A program made the position numbers and the translations under genes. From the NCBI RefSeq assembly GCF_037042905.1, contig NC_087248.1, forward strand, positions 813,501-877,500: a DNA stretch of 64,000 bases. The letters are read 5' to 3'. Below, piece after piece: positions 34,641 through 45,928 of this stretch; the first letter of the stretch is position 1; every line of letters starts with the position of its first letter. This stretch comes from Lytechinus pictus (taxonomy: Eukaryota > Echinodermata > Echinoidea > Temnopleuroida > Toxopneustidae). The notes under the pieces were generated by a model that saw only the letters and a list, made by a program, of their open reading frames with translations, searched no databases and had not been told where the DNA came from.

Positions 34641-34751
34641 AGTGTCCGATGTGCGATGTCTGCGCATTCATTCACTTTACACAGGCCTATTACACACGCG
34701 ATGTGAATATTTCGATAAGAAAGCAAGCTCTGAGTCTGACTGAGTCTGAGG

Positions 34752-34855
34752 TACCTCGAGCGAAGTTCGTGCAGGCTCCACTCCACCTAGGTGGAGTGTA
34801 GTAGTAGTAGCGGTAGTGAAGTAGAGTGGAGCCTGCACGAACTTAGCTCGAGGTA
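34752..34855. repeat. Second hairpin, 32-bp arms
   Basis: Arms 34752-34783 and 34824-34855 (TACCTCGAGC.AAGTTCGTGC core) match with one mismatch around a loop containing CTAGGTGGAG and GTAGTAGTAG. Confidence 0.8.
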
Positions 34856-35329
34856 GCACCGAGGCTGCATTTTGAGGCCGTCACATGAAATGCCCTGGAA
34901 AGAGTTCCATATCCAATGCACCCCCCCCCCCACCATGCAACAAGACCAAAAATAACAAAAGGTTGTTGAAAATTCCGGTTCGTTCAGATTTTTCTACGTG
35001 TATAATTTTTTTTGTACCGTTGTGTTGGCACCTTAGTTGGGACTTGAACTCACCTCGTTTTATCTGTACACTGTACATAGTCAAGTCACCTGTTCCTGCT
35101 ATGCTAGCGAGAAGCGCTGATACTGGAAGGGGTATCAGCCGATAGTTCGACTAGACTTGACTTACACACCCTTTACTGACTAAATAAACCGATGTCTATG
35201 GACAATTACACACACTTTATACATGCTCGAAATTTGATGGAATAAAGCCATATTTTAGTATGTATTTCCACTCCCCCATTATATATGTTCTATATTGGGC
35301 TAGATATGTGATTCTGATCCTTCGTGTTT

Positions 35330-35615
35330 TTATACGCCCGTCTTGACGGGACGTATTATGGTACATGTATCACGCTCGGTGTCCGTCCGTCTGTCCGTCC
35401 GTTAACTTTTCCTTGTAAACGTGATAACTTCAGTTTAACTTAACCTAGGCTCATATAATTTGGTATGTATAATACTAGCATGGATCCAAGGTAGCCTATT
35501 GATTTAAGGTCAAAGGTGAAGTCGCCATCTTCCACTTTTCTTGCTTGACCAATAGCTCCATTTTCCGCGTTACAGACGGGCGTACTATGTGCTCGCCTTT
35601 GCGACACTCTTGTTA
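35330..35615. repeat. Dispersed repeat with ACGCCCGTC ends
   Basis: TATACGCCCGTCTTGACGGG at the left and CAGACGGGCGTACTATG at the right, with GTCCGTCCGTCTGTCCGTCC and AAGGTCAAAGGTGAAG inside. The layout is of a dispersed non-autonomous repeat. Confidence 0.55.
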
Positions 35616-35735
35616 TTTTCAGTTTCAGTGGGGGTGCATATGGAACTCTTGCCAATGCCCTAAATTCATTATTTTCCCACCATTTTGAGTCAGATTTTTT
35701 ATGAATAGATCTGTTTATGACATTTTAGGAGAAAG

Positions 35736-35908
35736 AGAGGGAGAACCAAAACTACCTGTCCTGGCATCACACTTGAGGAGGAGATGAAGTCGGTGAATAT
35801 GACCTAGCCCGGGGGAGTTTCCAGAAGAAGGCCCAGAACCGCCGACCGCCAGGAGTGGAGGTCCTTCGTGGTTGCCCTACGTGCCAGGCGGCATCAGGCA
35901 GTAGGTAA
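35736..35908 (+). pseudogene. LINE C-terminal fragment
   Basis: Plus-strand translation gives RGRTKTTCPGITLEEEMKSV, a stop, then QEWRSFVVALRARRHQA. This is the C-terminal pattern (RGRPKTTWR...W..F..AL...RH) of certain animal LINE reverse transcriptases. Only the last part survives. Confidence 0.65.
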
Positions 35909-36099
35909 GTAAGTACAGTAGGCTATTTCAGGTGTAAAGTTTATTTTTTGTTTTGAGTCGTTGCGCATCTTCTATTATCAGAATCGCGCAGATTCGGATG
36001 TGCGCAATCTTGGGACACCTTTTGTAAGCCTTTGTATTTTAGATATAAAAAAGGCTTAACCCTAAATAGACTGGGCTATTTCGACGTCTAAGAAGACTG

Positions 36100-36783
36100 G
36101 GGGGGGGGGGGCTGATTCAGCCCCCCTTATGATCTCGGCTGTCGATCGTGTGATCGCAACGAAAATTGGCATGCGCGTTAACCATGGCATTATCTACAAA
36201 ACTATAATATCAAATTCTGCGAAAAATCTCACTGCTCATTAATTATGCTAATTTATGCGTAAAATCAAAAGTTGGCTCTAATTAATGAAATAATGCCCCT
36301 AAAATGCTAATATTTGTTTCACATACTCTAGATAGGCATCTGATAAAATTTATTTATCAAAAATTTCAAAAAAACATTTATTTTCTTATGTATTCTTTTC
36401 TTTGTTTTTCGACTTTTTGTTTTTTAGTGTTTTTTCAATGGAAATTGTCGAGGACTTTATTTTGACCATACACAAGATAAAATTTATTGATTTTAACTTT
36501 TAAGCAGCGAAAGGAAAAATGATGATACATTTATGAATTTTGGCTTAAAACACTATTTGCATTGAATTTGTACACAAATTCACGTTTTTGAGTAATTTTG
36601 GGTCTGCATGCACTTACAAAATGTTGTGTAATTTCGGAAACACGTACCCGGGGGTCACAATTTTGGTCTCAAAAGTTGCACAAGAGTTTAAAGTAAAAAG
36701 TCAGCAAGCGACGCGGTCAAAAAAATTTGAGCGGCGGATTTATCATGAAATATGTCGAGGGGGGGCTGAATCACCCCCCTCCC
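36100..36783. repeat. DNA repeat with GGGGGGGCTGATTCAGCCCC ends
   Basis: A G run plus CTGATTCAGCCCCCC at the left and GGGGGGGCTGAATCACCCCC at the right bound about 680 bp. The body, with GATCGTGTGATCGCAACG and AT-rich sequence, has no coding capacity. Confidence 0.6.
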
Positions 36784-36816
36784 AAGTCTTTAACATGTGC
36801 ATTTGTGATTACATCA

Positions 36817-37042
36817 GGGGGTGTTTCACAAAGATTCAAGTATGACTTAGAGTCGCACTTAAATACCGGGTTGCGTACGGTATGAAAGGCTTGACCACAT
36901 TGGTCAGATCGTCTCATGCGGACGCGCACTAATGCGTACAATGTATCTATCAATAAGATCGCGCGTTGCATACATGTATCATGTACACGTCGGCATTTAA
37001 GTGCGACTTAAGTCATACTTAAATCTTTGTGAAACACCCCCC
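36817..37042. repeat. Hairpin MITE with GGGGGTGTTTCACAAAG ends
   Basis: The left arm (GTGTTTCACAAAGATTCAAG...AGTCGCACTTAAAT) is inverted in the right arm (ATTTAAGTGCGACTTAAGTC...CTTTGTGAAACACCCCCC). The loop is GC-richer and contains 'acgcgcactaatgcgtac'. Confidence 0.8.
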
Positions 37043-37489
37043 AGAATTGATCTTGTTTATGTGAAATTGGCACCTTGTAATTTCTTATTCAAACTGATGG
37101 AATTATCCCATTACCATTTAAAACAAATAAAAAAGCATGAATTAAAATCATGATTAATTAAAAAAAAAGAAATATGTTTTTTTCAAACAAATTTACTCTA
37201 AAATGTCCTTCCCTATACAGAGATGGTTTGGAGGTGCAGATCTTGAGGGCATCAAGCCCCCCACCCCCTCCCCCGACTTGACTTTACATGTTAATATTTG
37301 AAGTACTGTATAAAATATATAACACACCCCACATTGTTTTTTAATCATTTTTTAAAAAGTTTCCAAATTGATATTAAAACCATTTAGTTTCTAATGAATA
37401 TTAAGTAGTTAATGTAGGAAAGGTTTTTATGTTTCTCTTCTGTTATTTTTGCAGATGATGTAAGTTGAAATGGAAGGTGTCCTGAATCT

Positions 37490-38190
37490 GCACCCAGTCA
37501 TCTGGTTTCGTAACACCTTTCATAGCGCCATTGGAACCTGCTCCCTACCAGTATAACATCGAACAGATTGGAAGAATAACGGCCAATGGGAAGTGCCTTT
37601 TATACCCCTACTTGCCACACAGCAGTCTGTGGTTTATCGCAATCTAAACTGGATTATTGTAGCTCTTCGTGCTTGAATTAGGGCGATCTGGACCGACTGC
37701 AGATAGTACAGAATGCTGCACCTATTGTGCCATTTGCCATACACCCACTTTGCTGGCTGCAAGTCAAGGAAAGGATGTACATGAACATCAGTGTCCGTCT
37801 ACTGATTTTCAAAGTCAATGACAGGGATCCAGATTACATGTATTAAAAGGAATGCCTTGTGCGTCATTTTCGTTTAGGCGCACTTGCCTTTTTATTTTTG
37901 TGATCCTTAGTCTACCATGCACCTACAAATTAGCTACTGGTGATGAAACTTTCTCCACTACTGCTCCAAGGCCATGGAATTAGCTCCATCCTCTCCTCCA
38001 ATTTTTGACAACCTTGGATCAATATCATTTGAGAAGACCTACTACATTCCTGATCATCTTTGCTCTGGACTTGGAACAACACTGTCACTGCCTGGTAATT
38101 TGAATTCTTTTAAATCTCATGTGCTGACTAGGATGGCATCTCAAAGTGCTTTGTATCTCACAAAACAGTGTGTTGTGTAAAAGAGAACAA
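37490..38190 (+). pseudogene. L2/CR1-type LINE relic
   Basis: Translation gives LDYCSSSCLN, then DLDRLQIVQNAA, PLCWLQVKERM and LLIFKVNDRDPDY, with stops between. These match the order LDYCNSLL, LQ.VQNAAAR, LHWLPV..RI, LL.YK.L.G.AP.Y of L2/CR1 elements. The far 3' part around 38030-38150 is degenerate. Confidence 0.7.
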
Positions 38191-39240
38191 GCATTGAGGT
38201 CAAGCATAAGGGTAACCATGGATATGGCCTTTGATTACTTTTTAACAAAACTGAAAAATTCATGAAAATAGGACAAGGGATAATAAAGTAATGTATGACA
38301 TTCTAAGCTCTGCGTTATTTTGGTGAAAGACCTCTAAGCATATGCAAGTAGCCTGCTGATGATGTCATACAGACGTACACGTACATGTATCCCCAACTTA
38401 TTATTTTGTATATAAAATTGTGTATTTAAATTGGATTGTAAACTGCATTGATGTGACTTACCTGTATTGATTATTGCTGGAAGTTCTTTTGCTACATGGG
38501 ATTGGAAGACATACTTATTACACACATGAAATGATTACTATTTCATCTGGTAACAGAACAATAAAAATGTGGGCATGATATCATAAACTTATCTACTTGC
38601 ATGTGTTAATTACCAATATTTTTGTAATTATTTTTTATCTGATTTTGATAAAATTTTCACTATTTTGCATGGTAAATATTACTTTATTTATCATAGATAT
38701 AGTTATGTTGAGCCCGGATATACAAGTACCCCTTTAAAGATAAATTACCAGTTGTAGTAACAATCTTAAAATGAGTTCGAACAGAATCCAAATATAGCTC
38801 GAGAAGAAAATGCGTAATTGCTGAGAAATGAGCAAAATAAGCATGTAAATCTATCAAATGTCAGGTATATTTCGATCAATCATATTACACTGTCCTGTCT
38901 CACATATGTTTTTCTGTGTTAGTGATCATCAGAATTATTGATTTTAAAGATAAATTCCAGTTCTGGTAACGATCTCAAAATGAATTTTTACAGAATCTAA
39001 TATAATGACCACCCAAGTGTCTGTATGAATAAAAAATATGTGCCAAAGGATTCTGGAAGAAATTGTGTAATTGCTGAGAAATAAGCAAAATAAGCGTGGA
39101 TTCGGTCACTTCCGTCGGGTCTTTATTCCAGAAATAATAATACACATTCCCACGTGTGCCTATCTGTGTTGGTGATCTTCAGTTTGAACCTTCTTAGCGT
39201 AGATTTCAAGATTTCACAAAGTTCAGTTTATGTAACTGTA
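38190..39240. repeat. Dispersed repeat region without genes
   Basis: From about 38700, two diverged direct copies share 'gtaattgctgagaaat', 'agcaaaataagc' and 'gtgatc..cag'. The same family recurs at 62330-62640. Nothing coding is seen from 38190. Confidence 0.5.
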
Positions 39241-39244
39241 CCAG

Positions 39245-39421
39245 GGGTCCGTTTCATAAAGCTGTTCGTAAGTTAAGAGCGACTTTAAGAACGACTGGTG
39301 ATCCTTTCTTACGCGCTAAACCATCGCCAATGAACATTTTGGTACATACTCTACCACAAGAAATGATCACCAGTCGTTCTTAAAGTCGCTCTTAACTTAC
39401 GAACAGCTTTATGAAACACCC
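39245..39421. repeat. Hairpin MITE with TTTCATAAAGCTGTTCG ends
   Basis: The left arm (GTTTCATAAAGCTGTTCGTA...AACGACTGGTGATC) is almost perfectly inverted in the right arm ending GCTTTATGAAACACC. About 75-bp arms with a 30-base loop. Confidence 0.85.
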
Positions 39422-39424
39422 ACC

Positions 39425-40380
39425 AGATCTAGATCCTCGATTATATACTGACAATTAAGCCTGGTTTTACAGACTTTCTCATGAAATCAGTGTTTCCTGC
39501 AACTACTGGCATTTCTCTTTAAGTTCAAAATTCATGATTTTACAAAGATACAAGTTTACATTAATGTACCAGATCTAGATCATGTACAATATTTTGACAA
39601 TTAACCTTAATTTAAAAGACTTTCTCAAGAAATAATTGTTTGCTGCAACTACTGTCATTTACCCCTAAGTGATAATGTAATACAATCACAAACTTTTCAT
39701 AAGAATTAATGTACATGTATGATTCTTAAACCCAAATGCAAGCTTCCATAAATCCTGAAATCAATGCAACTCAGGTATTTTTTTTTTACATATAGTATAT
39801 TTTTACCTACTTTACATAGATCTCTAAAGTTTAAGGTATATTTAATTACAATTTCAACAAAAAAGCTATATTCTTGGAGATCATTATTATTCATAATGCC
39901 TCTGTTATGTATTAATGTACACCTGTATTATGTATTGGTATAACAAACATTGTAATTATTTCATTCCTTTGACTCTAATACTGCATTTTCATAGAAAAGT
40001 GTTTTTTTTTAAATCTATTTCTTTTCCTTTTTTTGCTGGTAATATCATGTTATGCAACTTTTATTTATTAATAGAATATTTGTCATGATTTCCTAATTGA
40101 AATGCGTACACGTATTTGATTTTGTTTTCCATTTTTGTATATATTCTTTTTCTGGGGGGGGGGGTCATGTTCTTGAGACTGAGTCAACTTATGCAAGGCC
40201 CTGGCATGGAGGATCATTATATTGTTACTGGGAATGCTGGACATTGTCAGACCACCTCAGTATTCACCAACAATAGATAATCCTCCATGACAAGGTCTTT
40301 GAAGTGGTGTGTGTACATTACATGTAGAATTTAATTTAAATGTTTATGTCATCACGTCAGAATACGTTAAAATATCATAG
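39425..40380. repeat. Repeat remnants inside the 7.7-kb element
   Basis: Two direct copies of a 'ccagatctagatc' ... 'ctgcaactactg' block (39425-39680), then AT-rich sequence with a G run near 40155-40164. No gene. Confidence 0.45.
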
Positions 40381-40905
40381 TTGACTCCAAAAGACGTCAT
40401 ATTCATTTCAATATGCGACGTCAATATGACGTCTATTACTAGTCAGCAATATGTTACAAAGTCGTCATTCAGACGTCGTAGTTGACTTATAAAGACGTCA
40501 TAATTACAGCAATATGACGTCTGAAACTGGTCAGGAATAGGTTACAAAGTTGTCATAAAGACGTCGTAGTTGACTTTTAAAGACGTCATAATTACATCAA
40601 TATGACGTCTAAAACCGGTCAGGAATAGGTTGCACGGACGTCATTACGACGTCGTAGTCGACTCTCGAAGACGTCATAATCACGTCAATACACGACGTCA
40701 AGCTGACCCTTGATACTGGTCAGGAAAACGTTGTAAAAACGTTGCAAAGACGTCATTAAGACGTCGTAGTCAATCTTGGAGACGTCATAATGACGTCAAT
40801 ATATGACGTCATAATGACGTTATTCGCGGGTGCAAGATCCCGTCAATAAGACGTCCTGTTACGACGTCAAAATGACGTGACACTCGTCGTTAAACTGACG
40901 TAATT

Positions 40906-41481
40906 ATGACGTCATTTTTACCAGTTTCTGCTATCAGGGTAGTGGTTAGCTTGCAATCAAATCTTCTAAATGTCACCACCCGGGCTTACGCGAGGAATAC
41001 AAATGAAGAGATGCATTCCAGAACACCTAAATCCAACTATGCCCCATCGGATACAGAGGCTATACAATCTGCACTTCACATATATACACGGAAGCTTGCT
41101 TCCATCATAGCGGGGACGGTGGTCGGTTTTATCTTTATCACAGTAAGTTGTGTAGCAATGGTCGCCGTATTTCTCTTTCGCTATTTCAGAAATAGATCAA
41201 CCTCGATGTCTATGGCAAAACGTGCGTCTGATGACATAATCACTACTAACAAGCCTGGAGAAAGCGGGAGACTTCCTGAAAGCAAGGTGGACAGTGACAT
41301 GATATACGACATGTACGAAATACCACATCAAGAAATTCCGAGGATGAGTCCCCCTTCAGGATCCAGTTCCCTTGATGATAACTCATTTCGTTCTTCAGGT
41401 TCTTATGTCTGCTCCTCTTATGAATATGAGACTAGTCCTAGTGATTGCTCTTTTGAAGACATAGACAATACCATTATCTAG
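40906..41481 (+). CDS. Chimeric 191-codon ORF: element end fused to Ig copy B stalk, TM and tail
   Basis: An ATG in the right end of the 7.7-kb element (MTSFLPVSAIR) reads in frame across the junction into copy B. It continues through the stalk, transmembrane helix (LASIIAGTVVGFIFI onward) and full cytoplasmic tail, ending at the same stop as copy A. All Ig domains and the signal peptide are absent, so any product would be a short membrane protein with a signalling tail. Tail motifs YDMYEIPHQEIP and YEYETSPSD are kept. The GACGTC-rich repeats end directly upstream. Expression is not shown; it may only be the open 3' end of a pseudogene. Confidence 0.4.
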   Translation: MTSFLPVSAIRVVVSLQSNLLNVTTRAYARNTNEEMHSRTPKSNYAPSDTEAIQSALHIYTRKLASIIAGTVVGFIFITVSCVAMVAVFLFRYFRNRSTSMSMAKRASDDIITTNKPGESGRLPESKVDSDMIYDMYEIPHQEIPRMSPPSGSSSLDDNSFRSSGSYVCSSYEYETSPSDCSFEDIDNTII

Positions 41482-41761
41482 ACCATAAACTAGACTCATG
41501 TAAAATTTAACACATCAAATTTAATTAAGTCATCCTACAATATCACTTTTGGGGAAAAAATAAAAAATAAAAGTGCCTCTGATCCAATATAGTACAGGAG
41601 CAAATCAAGGGCATCATTGGAAGCAAAGTATAATCATGATAACAGTAATACTACTACTATTACAAGTCTACTTCATCTGCTAATAGCACTACTACTAATT
41701 TTGTTTGCTTCCCCTTCACTTGTGCGCGTTGAGCATCTCTTACAAGATGGATATGGCGCCT

Positions 41762-41767
41762 AATAAA
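41762..41767 (+). terminator. Polyadenylation signal AATAAA, copy B
   Basis: Conserved position relative to copy A, about 280 bases after the stop. Confidence 0.45.
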
Positions 41768-42229
41768 TCGTATTTATCAATATTGCATTAGTGTTGTGTA
41801 TAATGTATGTTTACGCTTTAAGATTATTTAAATTTTCATTAATTACACCACATACACATTTGTAAATCATTTCTTATTGTGGAACATAATGATTTGTTTC
41901 TTTGTTATACTTGTATGGAATCTTTGATATTGATTGGTTGGCGATCAATCGTTACCATTGGATGGCAAAGTTACCATATTAGTAAATGTTATGCAACGGG
42001 GCCAAGATGTAAACACCCCTGTAGGGTGGAGTAACGCATTGCCATATCCTCATAACTTTCTTAATGATTTTCTTATCAAGTTTTTCGGTGTCACAGTTAT
42101 CATTATTACTATCCCCATCACCAACGTATCAACGTCCTCGTCGATGTTGCTATCGACATCATTGTCATTACCATCATTATTGTTATCATCCTTGTGGGCT
42201 GTTTTTGTTTTTGATGATATATCCCTATA

Positions 42230-44454
42230 CAGTGCGTATCAAAAAAAGTTTACACTTAGCAAAAATCCTGTAAAATTATACATTTGTAATATCCTGAAGA
42301 TTTTTCCACAATTGAACATTGGTATAGATCCATCTAAGCAAATGACGATATAACTGTCGAAAAAATATTTCCGCTTGAGTGAGCACCACTTACTTTTAAA
42401 AAGTTAGTGAAAATGATTTGCGCAGAACTTTGAAATAGTAATGCGAATAAAAGTAGACCTCAATCATGAAAAACATGTGGAATTTAGCTAGTAAAATTAA
42501 TTTGAAGATATCTTTTACCTTTTTTAACTTGTTTCCTTACCAAAAACACTTTGAAGAGTGCATTGCGTCCTATCCCAATCCCCCACACACCGAGGCCATC
42601 TTGACGATATTTGCTTTACACTGAGCTTTGATTTACATGAAATGGCTTAGGCTTGATTTCCATGTTGTTAATCATTGTCAAGCTTGGGAAAAGTGTGGAG
42701 AAACAATTATAAAATGAAAAGTGAAATGTAAACCCACTTTAAATGATAACAAGATGAATGTCTCTGGCCGTCTCACCTGCATCACGCGATTCAATATAGC
42801 AGCATATAGCAGCACTATAACTCGCACAAGATGTTCAGTGATACTTGGTTACTCTTATTTCCACGTTTTATAAACTAGACCAATACACTTATAGAGATAT
42901 GATGGTAATTCAACAAATATCCCCAACGTGGCCAAAGTTCATTGACCTTACATGACCTTTGACCTTTATCATGTGACCTGAAACTCACACAGGATGTTCA
43001 GTGATACTTGATTACTCTTATGTCCAAGTTTCAAGACTAAGATCCACCAACTTTCCAAGTTATAATGGTAATTAAACAGATACCCCCATTATGGCCAAAG
43101 TTCATTGACCTTTGACCTTGGTCATGTGACCTAAAATGCGCACAGAATGTTCAGTGATACTTGATTACTCTTATGTCCAAGTTTTATGAATTAGACCAAC
43201 ACACTTTCAAAGTTATGGCGGTAATTCAACAAATACCCCAATTCAGCCAAAGTTCATTGACCCTAAATGACCTTTGACCTTGGTCATGTGACGTGAAACT
43301 CATGCAGGATGTTCAGTAATACTTGATTACTATTATGTCCAAGTTTCATGAATCAGATCCATAAACTTTTAAAGTTATGATGGTAATTCAACAGATACAC
43401 CCAATTCGGCCAAAGTTCATTGACCATAAATGACCATTGACCATGGTCATGTGACATGAAACTCAGGCAGGATGTTCAGTAATACTTGATTGACCTTATG
43501 GCCAAGTTTCATGAATCAGATCCATAAACTTTTAAAGTTATGATGGTAAATCTACAGATACCCCAAATTCAGCCAAAGTTCATTGACCCTAAATGACCAT
43601 TGGCCTTGGTCATGTGACGTGAAACTCATGCAGGATGTTCAGTGATACTTGATTAACCTTATGTATAAGTTTTATGAACTAGGTCCATATATTTTCTAAG
43701 TTATGATGACATTTCAAAAACTTAACCTTAGGTTAAGATTTTGATGTTGATTCCCCCAACATGGTCTAAGTTCATTGACCATAAATGACCATTGACCATG
43801 GTCATGTGACATGAAACTCAGGCAGGATGTTCAGTAATACTTGATTGACCTTATGGCCAAGTTTCATGAACTACGACCATATACTTTCTAAGTTATGCTG
43901 TCATTTCAAAAACTTAACCTCAGGTTAAGATTTGGTGTTGACGCCGCCGCCGCCGTCGGAAAAGCGGCGCCTATAGTCTCACTCTGCTATGCAGGTGAGA
44001 CAAAAACTTAGTGAAATAATGCTGGAGATGTCCGAGTTCAGATTCAGTTATGTCCTCAGATCCAGCTGGCACAAAAAGGGTAAAGGTTGTGCTTCTAAGT
44101 GTTGAAATTTAAATTTGTGTAGCAGAATTGTGCAAAATGCTTGAATGTATCCATTTTATTTCAATTGACCAAAAGTGCAAGGGAAATGTATGAGAAATGT
44201 TTTGCAGGGGAAGTTTGATTTCGCCCTTTCCCCTTGACACAGCGTGAAAACGAGCATTTCTGCGCAAACAGATTTCTGCGAGCTTTACAACAAGCGACAG
44301 ATCTCACTCAAGAGCAACATTCTGTCAAAACGTTTACTTTCATTGGATAGATGAGACCCAAACCCAAGATTATATGTAAAAGAATTACCCACATGTTGTA
44401 TATTTTTTAATTCCCAGGGCTTTTTCAAAGTGTAAACTTTTTTGATATGCACTG
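42230..44454. mobile_element. Tc1/mariner-like non-autonomous element with a nested insert
   Basis: CAGTGCGTATCAAAAAAAGT at 42230 and its inverse ending 44454 are flanked by TA. The body matches the 962-bp element at 21520-22481 in inverted orientation, but is split by the insertion at about 42750-44007. No transposase frame. It sits at the TA matching the one occupied by another element behind copy A. Confidence 0.85.
42770..44001. mobile_element. Second GTCTCACCTGCAT element, uninterrupted
   Basis: GTCTCACCTGCATCACGC at 42770 and ATGCAGGTGAGAC ending 44001. It is the intact sister of 5167-7157, in the opposite orientation. The body has seven or so tandem units of about 120-150 bp, each carrying a TGACC..TGACC block, 'catgtgac' and 'gttcagtgatacttgatta'. 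Units further right have TGACCATTGACCATGGTCA in place of TGACCTTTGACCT. No coding capacity. Confidence 0.8.
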
Positions 44455-44811
44455 TATATCATCGTTACCGTTATCAGCTGCTGCAGCAAACAGCATCGTC
44501 ATGGTAATCATGATTGCTTTTTCCATTTAGCCTTATTTTGTATAAAAGTCTGTCGGAAGTTTTGCATATTCTCACTAGCTCTTCATAATAGGGTTATTAA
44601 TCAACCCATTGTTTCCAACCCGACTGAGTAGGCATATATTACATAAAAATGTTTTTTTTTTAACTAACTTAATAATATCAGCAAAGACACTACAAGCAAA
44701 AGTGACAGTAGCGAGATAAATCGTGTTTAGTTTCCAAAGCAGAGCCAGATGAAATGCTTTCAGTTCTTATTTAAAGGTCCATTGTCTCTTTCCTTAATTT
44801 GATCCTTAACC

Positions 44812-45030
44812 ATGGAGAAGAAAGGAATTGTGTTTCAAATGCTCCTAATCATGCATTTTATAGTTGCAAACCATTGTAGGATCTCGTTCGATATGTACGA
44901 AATACCACACCCAGAAATTCCGCGCATGGGTCCTCCTTCAGGATCCAGTTCCCTTGATGATAACTCGTTTCATTCTTCAGGTTCTTCTGTCTGCTCCTCT
45001 TATGAATATGAGACTAGTCCTAGTGATTGA
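44812..45030 (+). CDS. Ig copy C: signal peptide fused to cytoplasmic tail
   Basis: A 72-codon frame starts with the same leader as copy B (MEKKGIVFQMLLIMHFIVA). It then jumps in frame to the tail (DMYEIPHPEIPRMGPPSG onward to YEYETSPSD), where a stop ends it 12 codons before the A and B termini. Roughly 1.5 kb that encodes all four Ig domains, stalk and transmembrane helix is missing. The deletion keeps the frame. A secreted tail peptide makes little sense as a receptor. It could be a neutral remnant or, if the leader fails, a cytosolic decoy for SH2 partners. The promoter TATA seen in B is lost. Confidence 0.45.
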   Translation: MEKKGIVFQMLLIMHFIVANHCRISFDMYEIPHPEIPRMGPPSGSSSLDDNSFHSSGSSVCSSYEYETSPSD

Positions 45031-45059
45031 TCCGTTGGAGACAGAGAGTGCCATTATCA

Positions 45060-45922
45060 AAACCCTAAACTAGACTTTTGAAAAATTTAACACGATCAAG
45101 TTCACAGAGTCATGATCTACTAAAATAGTTTCGTATATATTTGTCTTTTATTGAAACAAGATGTTTGTTTTGCCATTTGTAAATATTTCCATTGTACTTT
45201 TCATAAATTGCTATCATTTCGTTTGGTGTATTCATTGTTTATTTCTAGTATTATTTTAGTGTGATTACTTTAGACCACTGCTTATGCAGCTGTGTCTGGA
45301 ATTGAATTGTTGTGTGATGTCTCAACCATAACTATTGCCAAATATCTGCATGTTTTCCTTTTACATTCAATTATCTATGTAAATAATAATTCACTTATTT
45401 TCATAAACAAATTATGTATTACATATACTTTTACAATGGTCACACTGTGAATATTGTCATGACATGCAAAAATAAATAAAAATATGTATAATATACAATT
45501 TTATTTTGAATTAATGACTCAATTGTATTAAATCACATCGGTACAATTTTTGCAAGCTCCACTTCTTTTTTAGTGCCTCATTCCTCATGTTTTCAATATC
45601 ACGTTTCATCAAGCCATAATTTTTTTTATATTTATGTAAGATTTATTGCCAATTTCCATAAATCGTTGTATATTTTTGTGTGATATTGTTACATTGTAAT
45701 TTTAACCTATTTTTTTGACACATGATAATTAAACCCTTGAACGTTGGTCAATTTGAAAACCACTGTGAAGGTATTAATCAAACCAAGAGACCTGTAAAAA
45801 CGGAAGTAAAGGAAGCATATCAGTGGGCATGTCGTCATTACTTGCATTGGAAACTGGAGCACTGGCGACATCCTAGTCTGCAGGGGCGATGAAATCGGGA
45901 GGAGGCATATAGGCACTAGCCC
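45060..45922. other. Downstream of copy C, no gene
   Basis: The first ~50 bases still match the A and B 3' flanks. AATAAATAAAAA near 45469 could serve as a polyadenylation signal. The rest is AT-rich without a supported frame. Confidence 0.5.
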
Positions 45923-45924
45923 CC

Positions 45925-45928
45925 CTCC

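Larger units (their letters stand above)
33259..40939. mobile_element. 7.7-kb TA-flanked element with GACGTC-rich ends
   Basis: CCCTGATAGCAGA at 33259 is inverted as TCTGCTATCAGGG ending 40939, with TA on both sides. Copy A supplies the uninterrupted sequence at the corresponding place. The ends carry subterminal repeats: three ~70-bp units at 33390-33600 (ATTATGACGTGATTATGACATC), and ~85-bp units at 40380-40900 with about twenty GACGTC hexamers. The interior is a collage of other repeats and LINE pieces. A possible first exon lies at 33970-34145 (IELEREVRRRRPLF, then CAG/TAAGTT-like donor), but I could not build a transposase. The superfamily is not settled. Confidence 0.75.
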
